A stretch of DNA of 64,000 bases from Plazaster borealis. Taxonomy: Eukaryota; Echinodermata; Asteroidea; Forcipulatida; Labidiasteridae. Each line of letters begins with the position of its first letter. Position 1 is the stretch's first letter. A program made the position numbers and the translations under genes. Under the pieces are notes generated by a model, which saw only the letters and a program-made list of their open reading frames with translations, ran no database searches and was not told the origin of the DNA. This document shows, piece after piece, positions 1 to 10,440 of this stretch. The DNA lies in the NCBI GenBank assembly GCA_021014325.1, contig CM037457.1, positions 6,616,721-6,680,720 of the forward strand, read 5' to 3'.

Positions 1-2
1 AC

Positions 3-351
3 ACCCATGCTGTGCAGACAAGAGCCCAGAAAGCAGCTGAAGAGAAACCCGTTCGTGCTTTGAAGGTGTCAAGTGCACTACCAGAAGTGACTGCAGATGA
101 AATCCGCAAAGGACAACAAGACGACCCCACACTACAGCGAGTAAGAGAATTAGTAGAGACACGAGACATTAAAGTTGGAAAAGGTGAGAATACATCACAC
201 TTCTTCAAGAAGAAGGGTTTAATATATCGTCATTTCCAAAGCCCAAGAGTAGACAATGGCAATGCTATCACACAGCTAGTTGTACCTAAACCACAGAGAG
301 TGCTCGTCATGAAATTGGCGCATGAGTCGATTTTAGGAGGGCATCAAGGTT
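3..351 (+). CDS. pol: pol segment 1: linker and first half of the integrase zinc-binding domain (partial)
   Basis: This open frame enters from the left edge of the window with no start codon, so it continues an upstream gag-protease part. Near its N-terminus the VQTRAQ segment is typical of the stretch just before integrase in gypsy-type pol. It ends with the two histidines of the HHCC zinc-binding domain (LAHESILGGHQG). The matching cysteines are in another frame beginning near base 350, so one A appears to be missing from the A run at 350-354. The formal open frame runs on to base 500, but its residues after about base 352 no longer resemble integrase. The zinc domain binds LTR ends and supports integrase multimerisation in the family. 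Confidence 0.75.
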
Positions 352-2368
352 CAAAAGAACAGCAGATAAGGTTTTGTCAAACTTCTTTTGGCCAGGTGTA
401 CAATCCGACATACAACGCTTTTGCCGCTCCTGCGACATATGTCAAAGAACCATCCCAAAAGGCAAAGTTACAAGAGTACCAATGGGTCAGATGCCATTAA
501 TTGATGTTCCTTTTCAACGCATTGCAGTTGACATCGTAGGACCAATGGCTCCAATTACAGACAGAGGCAACCGGTTCGTGTTAACCATGGTGGACTACGC
601 TACTCGCTACCCTGAGGCAATACCTCTTAAGAGCATCGAGACACCTCGAGTTGCGGAAGCTTTAGTCGATGTATTCACACGAGTTGGCATCCCTCGAGAG
701 ATATTAACGGACCAAGGAGCCCAGTTCACATCGGGTATCATGAAGGAAGTAAGCAGACTTCTCTCCATCAAGCAGCTAACGACCACGCCATACCATCCTG
801 CCTGCAACGGCCTTGTTGAAAGGTTTAATGGAAGCTTAAAACAGATGTTGAAACGACTATGTGCTGAGAGACCTAAAGACTGGGACAGGTATATAAGCCC
901 ACTTTTATTTGCATATCGAGAGACACCTCAATCCAGCACTGGATTTGCGCCGTTCGAACTTTTGTATGGAAGGACAGTGAGAGGTCCTATGGCCATATTA
1001 AAAGAACTCTGGTCAGACAACATTGAAGCTCCAGAAGTAAAGACAACTTACCAGTATGTACTAGATCTGCGAACTCGAATTGAAGATACATGCCAGTTAG
1101 CACAGGAAGAGTTGAAGAAATCTACAGAGAGATATCGCAAGTATTATGACAGGAAGTCCAAACCACGCCGACTCAAGGAAGGAGACAAGGTACTCCTACT
1201 GCTCCCTGCCGACAACAACAAACTTCTACTTCAATGGAAGGGTCCATTTAGTGTCATCAAACGAATGAGTAATTGTGACTACACCATCGACTTGGGTAAC
1301 AGAACCAAGACATGTCATATCAATCTTTTGAAGTTGTACATTGAACAATCCACTAATCACTCTGATATTTGTGGTGCTTTCAGCCAAAGTTTACCTACAG
1401 GAATGTTCGACTTTGTGGCTACCGCTGTCATCGAGACGGAACCTGATGCAGAACAAATAGAACAAGATATGACGGAATATGAAGACTCAGTACGACTCCC
1501 AAGCTTGACAGCAAATGAAACAATTCAGGACGTCAAGGTATGTGAGGAATTGAGCACAGATCAAGTTCATGAAGTACAACAACTACTGCAAAAGCATGCT
1601 GCTGTATTAACCGACTTACCAGGGCAGACAACCATCACGAAACATGACATTAAGCTGACGTCGCTAGATCCAATAAGATCAAAACCGTACCCATTACCCC
1701 ATGCACTGAGAGACACAGTGAAGGATGAGATTAAGTCCATGTTGGAAATGGGCGTTATAGAACCTTCCGACGCACCGTATGCATCACCAATCGTCCTCGT
1801 CAGGAAAAAAGATGGAACCCAACGGTTTTGTATAGACTTTAGAAGACTTAACCGAATCACAGTATTTGACGCCGAGCCTATGCCTGATCCTGATGAAATT
1901 TTTGCAAAACTTGCCAATGACAAATACTTCACAAAGATCGACCTCAGCAAAGGATATTGGCAAATCCCACTACAAGAAGCAGCCAGAGAGAAAACGGCAT
2001 TTGTAACCCCAGACGGTCTTTTTCAGTTTTGTACCATGCCATTTGGACTCGTCAATGCTCCTGCAACCTTCAGCAGAATGATGCGGAACTTGCTTCGAGG
2101 AATGAGTTGTGTTGACAATTTTATCGACGACATTTTAGTGCACACCCACACATGGCAGAAACATTTAGACACCGTTGACGAACTTTTTCAAAGACTGATA
2201 GCCGCAGGTTTAACAGCACGCCCATCAAAGTGTTTCATTGGATTCAACAAACTAGAGTACTTAGGTCACATCATAGGACAAGGTCAAATTGAGCCACTAC
2301 CAGAGAAACTGACTACTATCCAGAATGCACCACAGCCTAAAACTAAAAAGCAGCTTCGATCCTTTTAG
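350..2368 (+). CDS. pol: pol segment 2: integrase plus reverse transcriptase
   Basis: The first methionine is at 374, but the frame is already open near 350, where the integrase homology continues. Domains in order: the CC half of the zinc finger (CRSCDIC), then the DDE integrase core with D in AVDIVGP, D in LTDQGAQF and E in GLVERFNG. A GPF/Y-type C-terminal module follows (LQWKGPFSVIKR, about residues 285-330 of the ORF). After a ~110-residue linker comes the gypsy-type reverse transcriptase, with RKKDGTQRFCIDFRRLN, a first catalytic Asp in FTKIDLSKGYWQ and the active-site FIDD box. The frame stops at 2366-2368, just where the RT should run into the RT/RNase H connection; the homology resumes at once in the +2 frame. 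Integrase followed by RT in one uninterrupted frame is the key evidence for the Gmr1-like order. Confidence 0.92.
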   Translation, partial: FKRTADKVLSNFFWPGVQSDIQRFCRSCDICQRTIPKGKVTRVPMGQMPLIDVPFQRIAVDIVGPMAPITDRGNRFVLTMVDYATRYPEAIPLKSIETPRVAEALVDVFTRVGIPREILTDQGAQFTSGIMKEVSRLLSIKQLTTTPYHPACNGLVERFNGSLKQMLKRLCAERPKDWDRYISPLLFAYRETPQSSTGFAPFELLYGRTVRGPMAILKELWSDNIEAPEVKTTYQYVLDLRTRIEDTCQLAQEELKKSTERYRKYYDRKSKPRRLKEGDKVLLLLPADNNKLLLQWKGPFSVIKRMSNCDYTIDLGNRTKTCHINLLKLYIEQSTNHSDICGAFSQSLPTGMFDFVATAVIETEPDAEQIEQDMTEYEDSVRLPSLTANETIQDVKVCEELSTDQVHEVQQLLQKHAAVLTDLPGQTTITKHDIKLTSLDPIRSKPYPLPHALRDTVKDEIKSMLEMGVIEPSDAPYASPIVLVRKKDGTQRFCIDFRRLNRITVFDAEPMPDPDEIFAKLANDKYFTKIDLSKGYWQIPLQEAAREKTAFVTPDGLFQFCTMPFGLVNAPATFSRMMRNLLRGMSCVDNFIDDILVHTHTWQKHLDTVDELFQRLIAAGLTARPSKCFIGFNKLEYLGHIIGQGQIEPLPEKLTTIQNAPQPKTKKQLRSF

Positions 2369-2922
2369 GACTCACTGGGTATTACAGGAAGTTTATCCCT
2401 AATTATGCTGCAATCGCCGTCCCACTGACTGACAAAACAAAGAAGAGAGAGCCAAATCACATCGAATGGGAGAAGAGTCAGGAACTCGCATTTCGGACAT
2501 TGAAGAAAAGACTCATCACGACCCCTGTTCTTCATCTACCTGATTGCAGAAAGCAGTTCTTACTTCGTACTGATGCATCCGACATCGGCATTGGCGCCGT
2601 TCTTCTTCAACGTGAAGACAGCATCGACTTCCCAGTCGCATATGCAAGTAAGAAGCTACTTCCAAGAGAGAGATCATACTCAACAATTGAACGAGAGTGC
2701 CTAGCCATCATATGGGCAGTTCAAAAATTCCAAACCTATCTGTATGGACGTGAATTCGTTCTAGAGACGGACCATCAGCCCCTAGTGTATCTTCAGCGAG
2801 CGAAAGTCACAAATAGCCGAATTCTTCGCTGGGCCTTATCACTACAACCCTACAGGTTCCGAATCGAAGCCATTAAAGGTAGTGAGAATGTAGGAGCCGA
2901 CTACCTGAGCAGAAGTTGTTAA
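2365..2922 (+). CDS. pol: pol segment 3: RT thumb/connection and RNase H
   Basis: The frame opens at 2365 with the LGLTGYYRKFIPNY motif that follows the RT palm in Ty3/gypsy elements, so it continues segment 2 after a one-base loss in the T run at 2363-2366. The RNase H domain has its acidic residues in LLRTDASDIG, TIERECLAIIWAVQ, LETDHQPL and the final ENVGADYLSR, so the catalytic set looks intact. The stop codon is at 2920-2922. As is normal for this element type, pol ends with RNase H and nothing follows before the LTR. No chromodomain is visible. Confidence 0.9.
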   Translation, partial: LGLTGYYRKFIPNYAAIAVPLTDKTKKREPNHIEWEKSQELAFRTLKKRLITTPVLHLPDCRKQFLLRTDASDIGIGAVLLQREDSIDFPVAYASKKLLPRERSYSTIERECLAIIWAVQKFQTYLYGREFVLETDHQPLVYLQRAKVTNSRILRWALSLQPYRFRIEAIKGSENVGADYLSRSC

Positions 2923-3077
2923 TAAGACAGTGTATATATACCAATTGAGGTAATCGAGTGTTGGATTATCTTGTGAATAATGATGCTGTGTTTTCATTCC
3001 AGATGCAGATCAAAATTCTGACAGTGAAAAAAAAAAATTAATTGCTTAATTTTTTTTTTCTCCAAGGGGGGAGATAT
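2923..3077 (+). other. Untranslated spacer with polypurine tract
   Basis: There is a short non-coding spacer between the pol stop and the LTR. It includes A-rich and T-rich runs (3027-3060) that can pair with each other. It ends in the purine run AAGGGGGGAGA (3064-3074), which sits three bases before the TGT that opens the LTR. Position and composition fit the plus-strand primer used in LTR retrotransposon replication. Confidence 0.75.
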
Positions 3078-4370
3078 TGTCAGAATTAGGCCCATTCTAA
3101 TGTATGGTGTTTATCTTGCAGGAGCAGATCTACTAATGAATATGTATGTTTTAAGTTTACAGGGGCAGATTCACTAATGAACAGGTATTTTTCTCCCCAA
3201 AGGTTGTGAACTCTTGTTATTAACTTGTTTATGAATAGAAGTGCAGAGTTCAGTGCCTTCACTTTCCTTTGTACTTGTGTAGTCACACAGGTTGTTGTGA
3301 ATAATTATGTATAGTTGTGCACTGAAAGAGTGGGCTACTTTGCATGGAGGTTGTGGAATGCAAGATTTTAGGGAGTGGCAGTAGTCTCACATAGGTTCTT
3401 GAAGAAGGAACATGAAATTTTGAGAGAGAAATAGCGAGAGAATTTGAGTAGGTATTGGAAGTGCCTAAATCTCACCAGTGTCGCGCTACAATTCAAACCT
3501 TTGAGGTTATTGTTTTGCTGCAATTTTACTGCCAAACCAGAAACAGATAAATCAGGCTGTTATTTTGAGCAATTGATTGGCAGAGAACTGAGGCGGCAGA
3601 GATTGGCAGTTTGAGTTTGGAAAGCAGGAGAAAATCGTAAGTTGAAATTTGCTTATTGTTGTTGAGGATAGGGATGCTAATTAAGCAGAATTCCTGAAAC
3701 TGAATTGTTCTTGGAAATGTGTATTTCATGTTGTATTAATGGAGCATGGGATTCGAATAGCTTTTGATTTTGATTACTCTGAATTTGTAGTTCACCATTT
3801 TTTGGAATAAGAAATCAGACAAAGAAATGAATTGAGAAGTGTGTATTTATCAAAATGAGAAGGGGCATCAGGCATTATTGTGTTTGTTCTAATAACTATT
3901 TTATAGATGGCCATGATGATGATGCAGGAATCTAACCCTCTCCTAGAAGTTTAAAGGGACTATACCCTCATAGAGTGAGACGTGTTTTGATGTTCTGAGA
4001 CGCACAAGGAGGAAGGCCGGAAGTTATGACCGTGCCTACATATTGTTAGCGGAAGAGTGAGCGAGATGCTGTAGTTGTACCGGAGGACAGGTTTAACCTT
4101 TGAACATTTTCACGGTGGGCCAATTGTATTCACCAAATATTTTGGACGTTTCTTTTGGAGTTGGGATCAGAGTTGAGCTTGGAGTGGAATTTGAATTGAG
4201 GCAGGAGGCCAGACCAGAGAATAACTTTTGTTTAAGTGTAAATTTGATTAACTTCTGATTGGAGACATTTAATTGACTATGGAGTAGAGCGGGTGTCAAT
4301 AAGACGCAAAAAGCTAAGCGTTTTAAAAGTCAGAAAAGAATTGTTGTGAAAGTGTTTTTTTTGTTTTGTT

Positions 4371-4379
4371 TATAAAATA
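4371..4379 (+). promoter_or_regulatory. Putative LTR TATA box
   Basis: TATAAAATA sits about 225 bases before the AATAAA signal inside the LTR. This matches the U3/R promoter of LTR elements. A CRE-like TGACGTCA at 4432-4439 is roughly 60 bases downstream. Confidence 0.5.
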
Positions 4380-4596
4380 TCAAGTATAGTCTAAGGAGAC
4401 TCACCTGTAATTTGTAATATTTTCGGGGGTGTGACGTCACAAGATTAGAGGGACTCATAATTGAACATTGTCGACTTACCTGTAAGGATCAATCATTTGC
4501 TAAGTGTTTTGAGCTAATTTGTTAATTTCAGTAGAACTGGAGATAGTGATTGATTGTACAGAATCCATAAATGGGGCAGTTTCCCCAGTAGGTGTA

Positions 4597-4602
4597 AATA
4601 AA
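4597..4602 (+). terminator. Putative LTR polyadenylation signal
   Basis: AATAAA lies in the terminal part of the LTR, downstream of the TATA box, with T- and TG-rich sequence after it. This is the layout of an R-region polyadenylation site. Confidence 0.5.
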
Positions 4603-4679
4603 TGTAAAATAATTGTAAATACAATATTTGTTGTCGAAGAGACTTTCATTCAAGAGTGGCAAGTGTCTTTCGCGTTACA

Positions 4680-5570
4680 GTCGCCCCAGGTTGACTGTGA
4701 CATGCACGTCCTGCAGTCTAACCACTTGACCACAGTGACACGTGACATATAATTACTCATAGGCCCTAGGAGGTGTTATTTCGAAGCTCTTACTTTCATC
4801 AATAGCGATTATCACAATACAGCCAACTAATATCCCCCCATTCAAACCAATGTCACCAAACCGAGGCTAGAAGGAAAATAGTCAGCTCCCTTTTTAACAT
4901 AATGAAAACCAGTAGTCATGATTGATATGGTTGACAGGGTACACAACAAAAATGGTGGCAACAAGATAAAGGTGTATTAAGGGCAAAGAAGACACCTAGG
5001 TCTGATCAAGTTTTGGCAGGAGAAGTGCCTGGTTTTGACATAGAGCATCACACGTGGGTTTGCAGATTTTCATTGTGCAACAATCATGTAATTCGTCCAT
5101 ACAAATCATTATCTTTAAAATGAGCCTGGGGAAGAACATGCAGTTTTGCCCCCCCACTCCCTTGTACAATGATCAATATACATTCTTGCCACCACATTAA
5201 ATGGGAATGTTACAAAAGTAAAGTACAATCGACTGTCATTATTACGAGGTCTGTCGGACTGTTCTGTTTTCTTTGTTTCATCTAAACCCCAGTTTGAATG
5301 CAGAGTGGCGTTACCGCACAATAACATAAATATAGGTGTAGTAGTACATAGCAATGCATAAATTGGGATAGCTGAACCAGCAGCCATCTGGTTCCCTCTT
5401 ACCCACACTCACCCAATCACACTTACTCTAAATATATAAACAAGGCGCCAGGCTATTTCCCCATTTGGGCCTCAACTTTGCAAGAAAATAAAAATGGCTG
5501 AAACCCGAGCACCAATAACATTTCATCAGGGCAGACGGACATAACATTTTAATGAGAACATACATTAAAT
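4680..5570. other. Intergenic, no gene seen
   Basis: I see no coding sequence here. Bases about 4843-4875 share a segment (in inverted orientation, with the motif CCATTCAAACCA...CCGAGGCT) with 47915-47945. That marks a dispersed repeat family with copies about 43 kb apart. Confidence 0.5.
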
Positions 5571-5579
5571 ATAGTTGTT

Positions 5580-6830
5580 TTTTGTTCAGCTCTTTATAAG
5601 TTCTATTATTATTAGTCCGCCGTTCCATCGGAACCACACTCAAAAGAGAGATTTTACTACATGGTGATACCGCAGATATCCTTACTTATTATTATACTAT
5701 TTATTAAAACATAGTACTCTTTGAAGAGGGGCTCAAAGGTGAAGTTCAGTTTGTGATACACTCATTTTCCAAAGGATAAGAGTCCTTAAAAGTGGGAACA
5801 AATTACAAATCTCTAACCAGTCACGTTAAAATTGTGTAAAATGCAGTTTTATTTGATACTCTTTCAAAGTAAAATTTGAAACGAGACTTCATTGGCTATC
5901 AACAACAAATGGGTCTGTACATTCCAAAGAGGAATTTCTGCATCCGTCAAAAGGTCAAATTGAATGACTTTTCGATTGAATATCATCAAAAATTAGGAAT
6001 GAACTAAAAATTTCCTGTACAAAAATGAACAGTTCCATATATTTGAAATGTGACGTCATTTGACGTTTTTGGATTTTGACAAAAACGCACTGGATGCTTG
6101 GGTATCAAAAAACATTTGGCATTTTATACTGTGAGGTTGAGACTTGTAATTTTTTCCCCACTTTCATTTGGACTCTATCTGTTGGAAAATGAGTGCTTCA
6201 CAAAACTGAATTTGACCTTGGAGCCCCTCTTTAATGAGCATGAACAGTAGTGTAGATTTTCTTTTGCTCAGCTCTTTATAAGTTCAATTATTATTATTAT
6301 ATTTATAAAAGCATAGTACTCTTTAAAAGAGGGGTTCAAAGGTGAAGTTTAGTTTTGTAATGCACTCATCTTCCAATAGATAAGAATCCTTACAGGTTGG
6401 GATTTCTTTTACAAGTCTCTAACCTCATGTTAAAGTGGTATAAAATGCCATCAATTTGATACTCTTTCTGAGAGAAATTTGAAACATGATGTCATTGGAT
6501 ATCAACAACAAATGGGTGTGTACATTCCAAAGAGGAATTTCTGCGCCAGTCAAAAGGTCAAATTCAATGCCTTTTGGATTGAATATCACTAAAATTTAGG
6601 AAGGAACTAAAATTGTCCTGTACAGTTCCATATATTTGAAATGTGACGTCTTTGGACAGTTTTGGACTTTGACAAAAATCGCACTGGAAGGGTATCAAAC
6701 ACAATTGGCTTTTTACCCCGTTTTAACGTGAGGCTAGAGACTTGTACTTTTTACTACAACTTTCATAAGGACTCTCTAATGGAAGTGAGTGCATCACAAA
6801 ACTGGTTTCGGAACCCTCCTTATATTTACA
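5580..6830. repeat. Imperfect tandem duplication, unit about 600 bp
   Basis: Two diverged direct copies occupy roughly 5580-6240 and 6262-6830. Shared landmarks in the same order are CAGCTCTTTATAAGTTC (5588 and 6269), CATAGTACTCTTT (5711 and 6312), ATCAACAACAAATGGGT, ACATTCCAAAGAGGAATTTC and TTCCATATATTTGAAATGTG. The first copy carries about 80 extra bases near 5620-5700. There is no coding content. It may be a duplicated non-autonomous element. Confidence 0.8.
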
Positions 6831-7386
6831 AGTCTGGCAAGTTAACACATGAAGTAAAGGTTTTTGGAATCTTGTTAATTTGATCCCGTCCTTTGGTTTT
6901 CAATAACCAAACCATATAAATAAACTGTGGAAAGGTAATCACATTGAGGAGGTCTTGTTTACAGAGAAGACAAAAGAAATGGTTTTTGTTTTGTCAGGGA
7001 TTTTGTGTACATTCTTATTGGGCTTATTTTGACGGCAGTCGAAATAAGCAGTGGTGGTTTTCAGAGCTGCCAACAGGGAGATATTTACAATTACATTCAA
7101 AATAACAGGGAGAAAGTTACCATAATCAGGAAGATCTTCAAATTTGTTCATCTGAACATGGAAGGATTGGTTTATTTTCAGGGACCTTTGTGCAGAATCA
7201 GGGAGAGTTGGCAGCACTGGGTTTTAGAAGTTTTCATATGCTATTTCCTTGATTTTGACAGTATTTCAGATGGAAAGATTATTTCGCTTGAGGATTAGTG
7301 CTGGTATGAACTTGATAGTGATGTTTCAGATGTAAAAGTAAAAATTTTACATTTCAAAATTATTTATCCTCTACTTTGTCTTTAAA

Positions 7387-7771
7387 GGTGAACATATCAA
7401 TAATCCATTTGCGAGTTAGATTTGAATAATGTCTCGTACAATGACTTGCTATTAAGTCACAAGTGACCGCTTAAATTTAAATTCCTAAGGCTAGAGACAG
7501 TTGCTATGTCACATGATTTGGGGAAAGCTTTTGCGTAGTTATGTAAAGGATAGCGAACACTAAAAAAATGCTGAATGTGTATGGCACAATGGTACCAGGG
7601 TTCGTCCATCTAGAGGTTGCTATGCAAAAGCTTGCCCTAAACCATTTGACATAGCAACTGTCTCTACAGTCTGAGGAATTTAAATTAAAGCGGTAACTTG
7701 TGACTTAGCAAGTCATTGTACCAGACATTATTCAACTCTAACTCACAAATGGCTTATTGTCCATCAACCTA
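7387..7771. mobile_element. Foldback (MITE-like) element with ~155 bp inverted arms
   Basis: The left arm (7387-7541) and right arm (7617-7771) are imperfect reverse complements over nearly their whole length, around a loop of about 75 bases. Matching landmarks include CATTTGCGAGTTAGA against TCTAACTCACAAATG, GACAGTTGCTATGTCA against TGACATAGCAACTGTC and GAAAGCTTTTGCGTAG against CTATGCAAAAGCTTGC. There is no transposase. Most likely this is a non-autonomous DNA transposon. Confidence 0.85.
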
Positions 7772-8169
7772 TAAAAATGTCATTGTAAGGAGTCACATTT
7801 TTTTCAAAACCCATCAAATCATATATATGTTAGGAATGCTGTACATTATTTATATGTGCTTAGTGCTTATTTTGATTTTCTCACATATCATAGTAATTCA
7901 GGTGAGAATATTTCTCAAGACTAATAATTATAAAGTTTCTAATAAATAATGTTTTAATTTTGCAAATTAATCATAGCTTCTTCAATAACTATCAATCACA
8001 CACACTGATGTTTAAAATCTTAAATTGATCGGCACAGGTGGAAGATCTGGTTGGGAAGCTACAACATACTCCAAGCACAAATTTCTAGTGTTGTAGTCAA
8101 GTACTTTTGGCCGAGTACCGAGTACAGCTGAGTACAAAGGCGGCCTAGTAGTACTCAAGTATGAATTCT

Positions 8170-8245
8170 TGAGATATCGAGTATGAGTATCCGAGTACGA
8201 GTATCCGAATACGAGTATCCGAGTACGAGTATGAGTACGTGTATG
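8170..8245. repeat. Short degenerate tandem repeat, GAGTATCC / GAGTACGA units
   Basis: Interleaved GAGTATCCGAGTACGA units recur several times, followed by GAGTATGAGTACGTG. Looser GAGTAC motifs extend from about 8100 to 8390, including inverted GTACTC forms, which suggests an older repeat from which the core array expanded. Confidence 0.7.
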
Positions 8246-8859
8246 TTAAAAATGATATATATGTCAAAATGAGGTATATAACACATTTATTGGTTATTGA
8301 TTAATTTCTGGAAGTCGAGTACGTGTGAAGTCGAACAAGTTTGGACTTTGAGTCCGCGTACTTTGCTAACCGAGTACAAGTGTGAGAATGAACATTCAAA
8401 ACAGTACTTCAGCAGATTTTTGTAAATTTGATTTTAAATATTAAACAAAAAATAAATGTCGTATATCGGCCCGCAATCATCATGCATGGGGCTGTACACA
8501 TGACAATAGATGGTCATAGCAAACGATAAATTTAAAAGCTCAATCTGGGCTGGATTTCACACAACACTAGGATTCATCTTCAGATGAGCTGTCAAGACCG
8601 TCATAGTGATTTGTATTGTGACATCACACTTTGCTTAGCAATTAAGATTGGTACACAACTTAAGACCAATCTTAGCTCTTTGTGAAATTGGGCCCAGATA
8701 CTAAAGAGCGTGGCAATAACTGGCATCAGTGGCGTAGATCTGTGTTGAAAGCGGGGGCAGCTTTTGACTATATTGTTACATGATGGGTAAATTTTGCATG
8801 CAATCACCTAAGCCCTACATATTTTCACAATACAGTAAGTTTATTCTGTTACAGTTTAC

Positions 8860-9290
8860 AGGCCATTTTTACAGGTATTTGATCCAGGTTTCAAGTGGAT
8901 AATTCATTGCAAGAAGAAGCTTTTCATTGTTTTAGCTCGATAAACTGGAACAGATGTCATACTTATGAATTTGATTCTTTTATATGAATCTGCATGTCAA
9001 TGACCACATTTGATATAAGTTTCAAGTTGATACATCATTGCAGTAAGGAGTTATCGCCACTCAAGGTTTTCATTGTTTTAGCTCACTCAACTTGAACAGG
9101 TGTCACACTTATGAGTTTTATTCTTTCATACTAATCTGCATATCAGTGGCAAAATGTGATATAAGTTTTAAATCGATACATCATTGCATTAAGGAGTTAT
9201 GGACATTCGAGGTATCTCATTGTTTTAACTCACTCATCTGGAACCATTGAAACAATCACGAGTTTCATTCTTAGTGTGACTGTGTAATAT
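8860..9290. repeat. Three-copy tandem repeat, unit about 135 bp
   Basis: Three diverged units begin near 8876, 9007 and 9146. Each contains, in order, a GAT..AAGTTTCAAG-like motif, a CATCATTGCA motif, TCATTGTTTTAGCTC, a GGAACA-like motif and TATGAGTTT..ATTCTTT. A purine-rich GGACAGACGGACG double motif follows at 9548-9576. No coding sense. Confidence 0.7.
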
Positions 9291-10059
9291 GTGTAGTCTG
9301 TTGTAATGTTGCCTGGTTGTAAGTCAAAGTAATAAGTCAGTTTTAAAACATTTACTCTGACTTTGGCTCTTCAAAATCCAGGGGGCAATGTTTAGCCTAG
9401 CATTGTTTTATTCCCCAAAACTTGTATACTGATCTCACTTGGGATTTTAGATTCCATAAAACAACTCAACACTTAACAGTTGAAGCTTCATACTAAAACT
9501 TTACGCTCTTCACACTGAATGTGGACGGCCGGACGGCCAGCCGCTTGGACAGACGGACGCTTGGACAGACGGACGGAAAATGTCATTACATAGGCTCACT
9601 CTGCTTCACAGCTCGCCAATAAAAACCATTGCAGAACAAAAAACAATGCAGATGACGTGTACTGGTGGAAACACTAACTCGCGCTTTAACGCGTCCTGCT
9701 AAATTTTTGTAAACCACTATTATTTGTTTATTTTGTTATATTTCTTTGTTTGTTCCAATGGAAGTGCACTTGGGTGCTTCTGAGAGAATGTGGAAAGTGC
9801 TTCGTGACTTCACTTCCGCCACATAATCATTGTGTAAAATCATTATCATAGTGTCAACAGTGCATATTGAGGAGACCAGGGAAGAAATTATATTAGGCCT
9901 TCATTATTATGCACAAGTAGTTTTACTAACCTCCCAATTTAAAATTAAATCAACTAGCTGGACCCGCACATAGTATGGGTTTCCTGCTAGTACAATTTAT
10001 TAGTATTTTTACATAATACTGATGTGTAATAAATCACCGCATACTCAATGCATGTCCTG

Positions 10060-10440
10060 TGGAAAATATCCACAGGCAGCGCCAGTGGGATTCGAACCCA
10101 TGACCTTTGACATTCTGGTTGCCGAGTCATCATGGTGTGGGTTCGAATCCCAGTCATGACACTTGTGTCCTTGAGCAAGACACTTACATAACTGCTTCTC
10201 ATCACCCAGGGGTAAATGGGTACCTGTGAGGGCAGAGATGGTTCTTGTGATTGATTTAGCTTAGTGCGCTACATACTTGGCAGCACAGGCTGTATACTCC
10301 CCACGGAGCTGAGATGGTGGAAGGAAATGAAATATATGGCCCAGTGACCAGGGGTAATAATGTTCGAAGTGCAATGATCATTCTTTGGAATTGCGCTATA
10401 TAAGAGCGATATTATTATTATGATATTATTATATCAAAGC
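10060..10440. mobile_element. tRNA-derived SINE copies, head to head
   Basis: A sense copy runs from about 10120 to 10440. It has a B-box GGTTCGAATCCC (10139-10150), a conserved body (TTGAGCAAGACACTT, GGGTACCTGTGAGG, CTGTATACTCC), then GCGCTATATAAGAGC and an ATTATTATTAT tail. Immediately to its left is the antisense B-box GGGATTCGAACCC (10087-10099) of a second copy pointing the other way. They lie just downstream of the GNPDA stop codon, so they may be part of its 3' untranslated region. They are not functional tRNAs: no acceptor stem closes. Confidence 0.7.

Larger units (their letters stand above)
1..4679 (+). mobile_element. Gmr1-like Ty3/gypsy LTR retrotransposon, 5'-truncated by the window edge
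   Basis: The pol domains read integrase, then reverse transcriptase, then RNase H, followed by a short spacer, a polypurine tract and a long 3' LTR. Sequence similarity of the RT and RNase H is of Ty3/gypsy type, yet integrase precedes RT as in Ty1/copia. That combination defines the Gmr1-like group known from deuterostomes such as cod, ascidian and sea urchin. Gag, protease, the primer-binding site and the 5' LTR lie before base 1. Two single-base frame breaks, near 350 and at 2363-2367, divide pol into three reading frames; both fall in homopolymer runs, so they are either real decay of a young copy or assembly errors. The 3' boundary at 4679 is inferred from a TGT...ACA LTR and cannot be confirmed without the 5' LTR and target-site duplication. 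Confidence 0.9.
3078..4679 (+). repeat. 3' LTR (about 1.6 kb) of the Gmr1-like element
   Basis: It starts with TGTCAGAATT directly after the polypurine tract. Within it a TATA box (TATAAAATA, 4371-4379), a polyadenylation signal AATAAA (4597-4602) and an end in GTTACA (4674-4679) are spaced as expected for U3, R and U5. That gives a TGT...ACA repeat with a putative transcription start near 4400. A perfect cAMP-response-type palindrome TGACGTCA lies at 4432-4439, just inside R. The start is well supported; the exact end is not, because no second LTR is present for comparison. Confidence 0.65.

Noticed and set aside
8170..9290. Tandem repeats as a possible CRISPR array
   Set aside because: Repeats are degenerate and contiguous with no unique spacers, and the genome is clearly eukaryotic.
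10080..10160. Possible tRNA genes (B-box GGTTCGAATCC and its complement)
   Set aside because: No acceptor stem or complete cloverleaf; both lead into SINE bodies.
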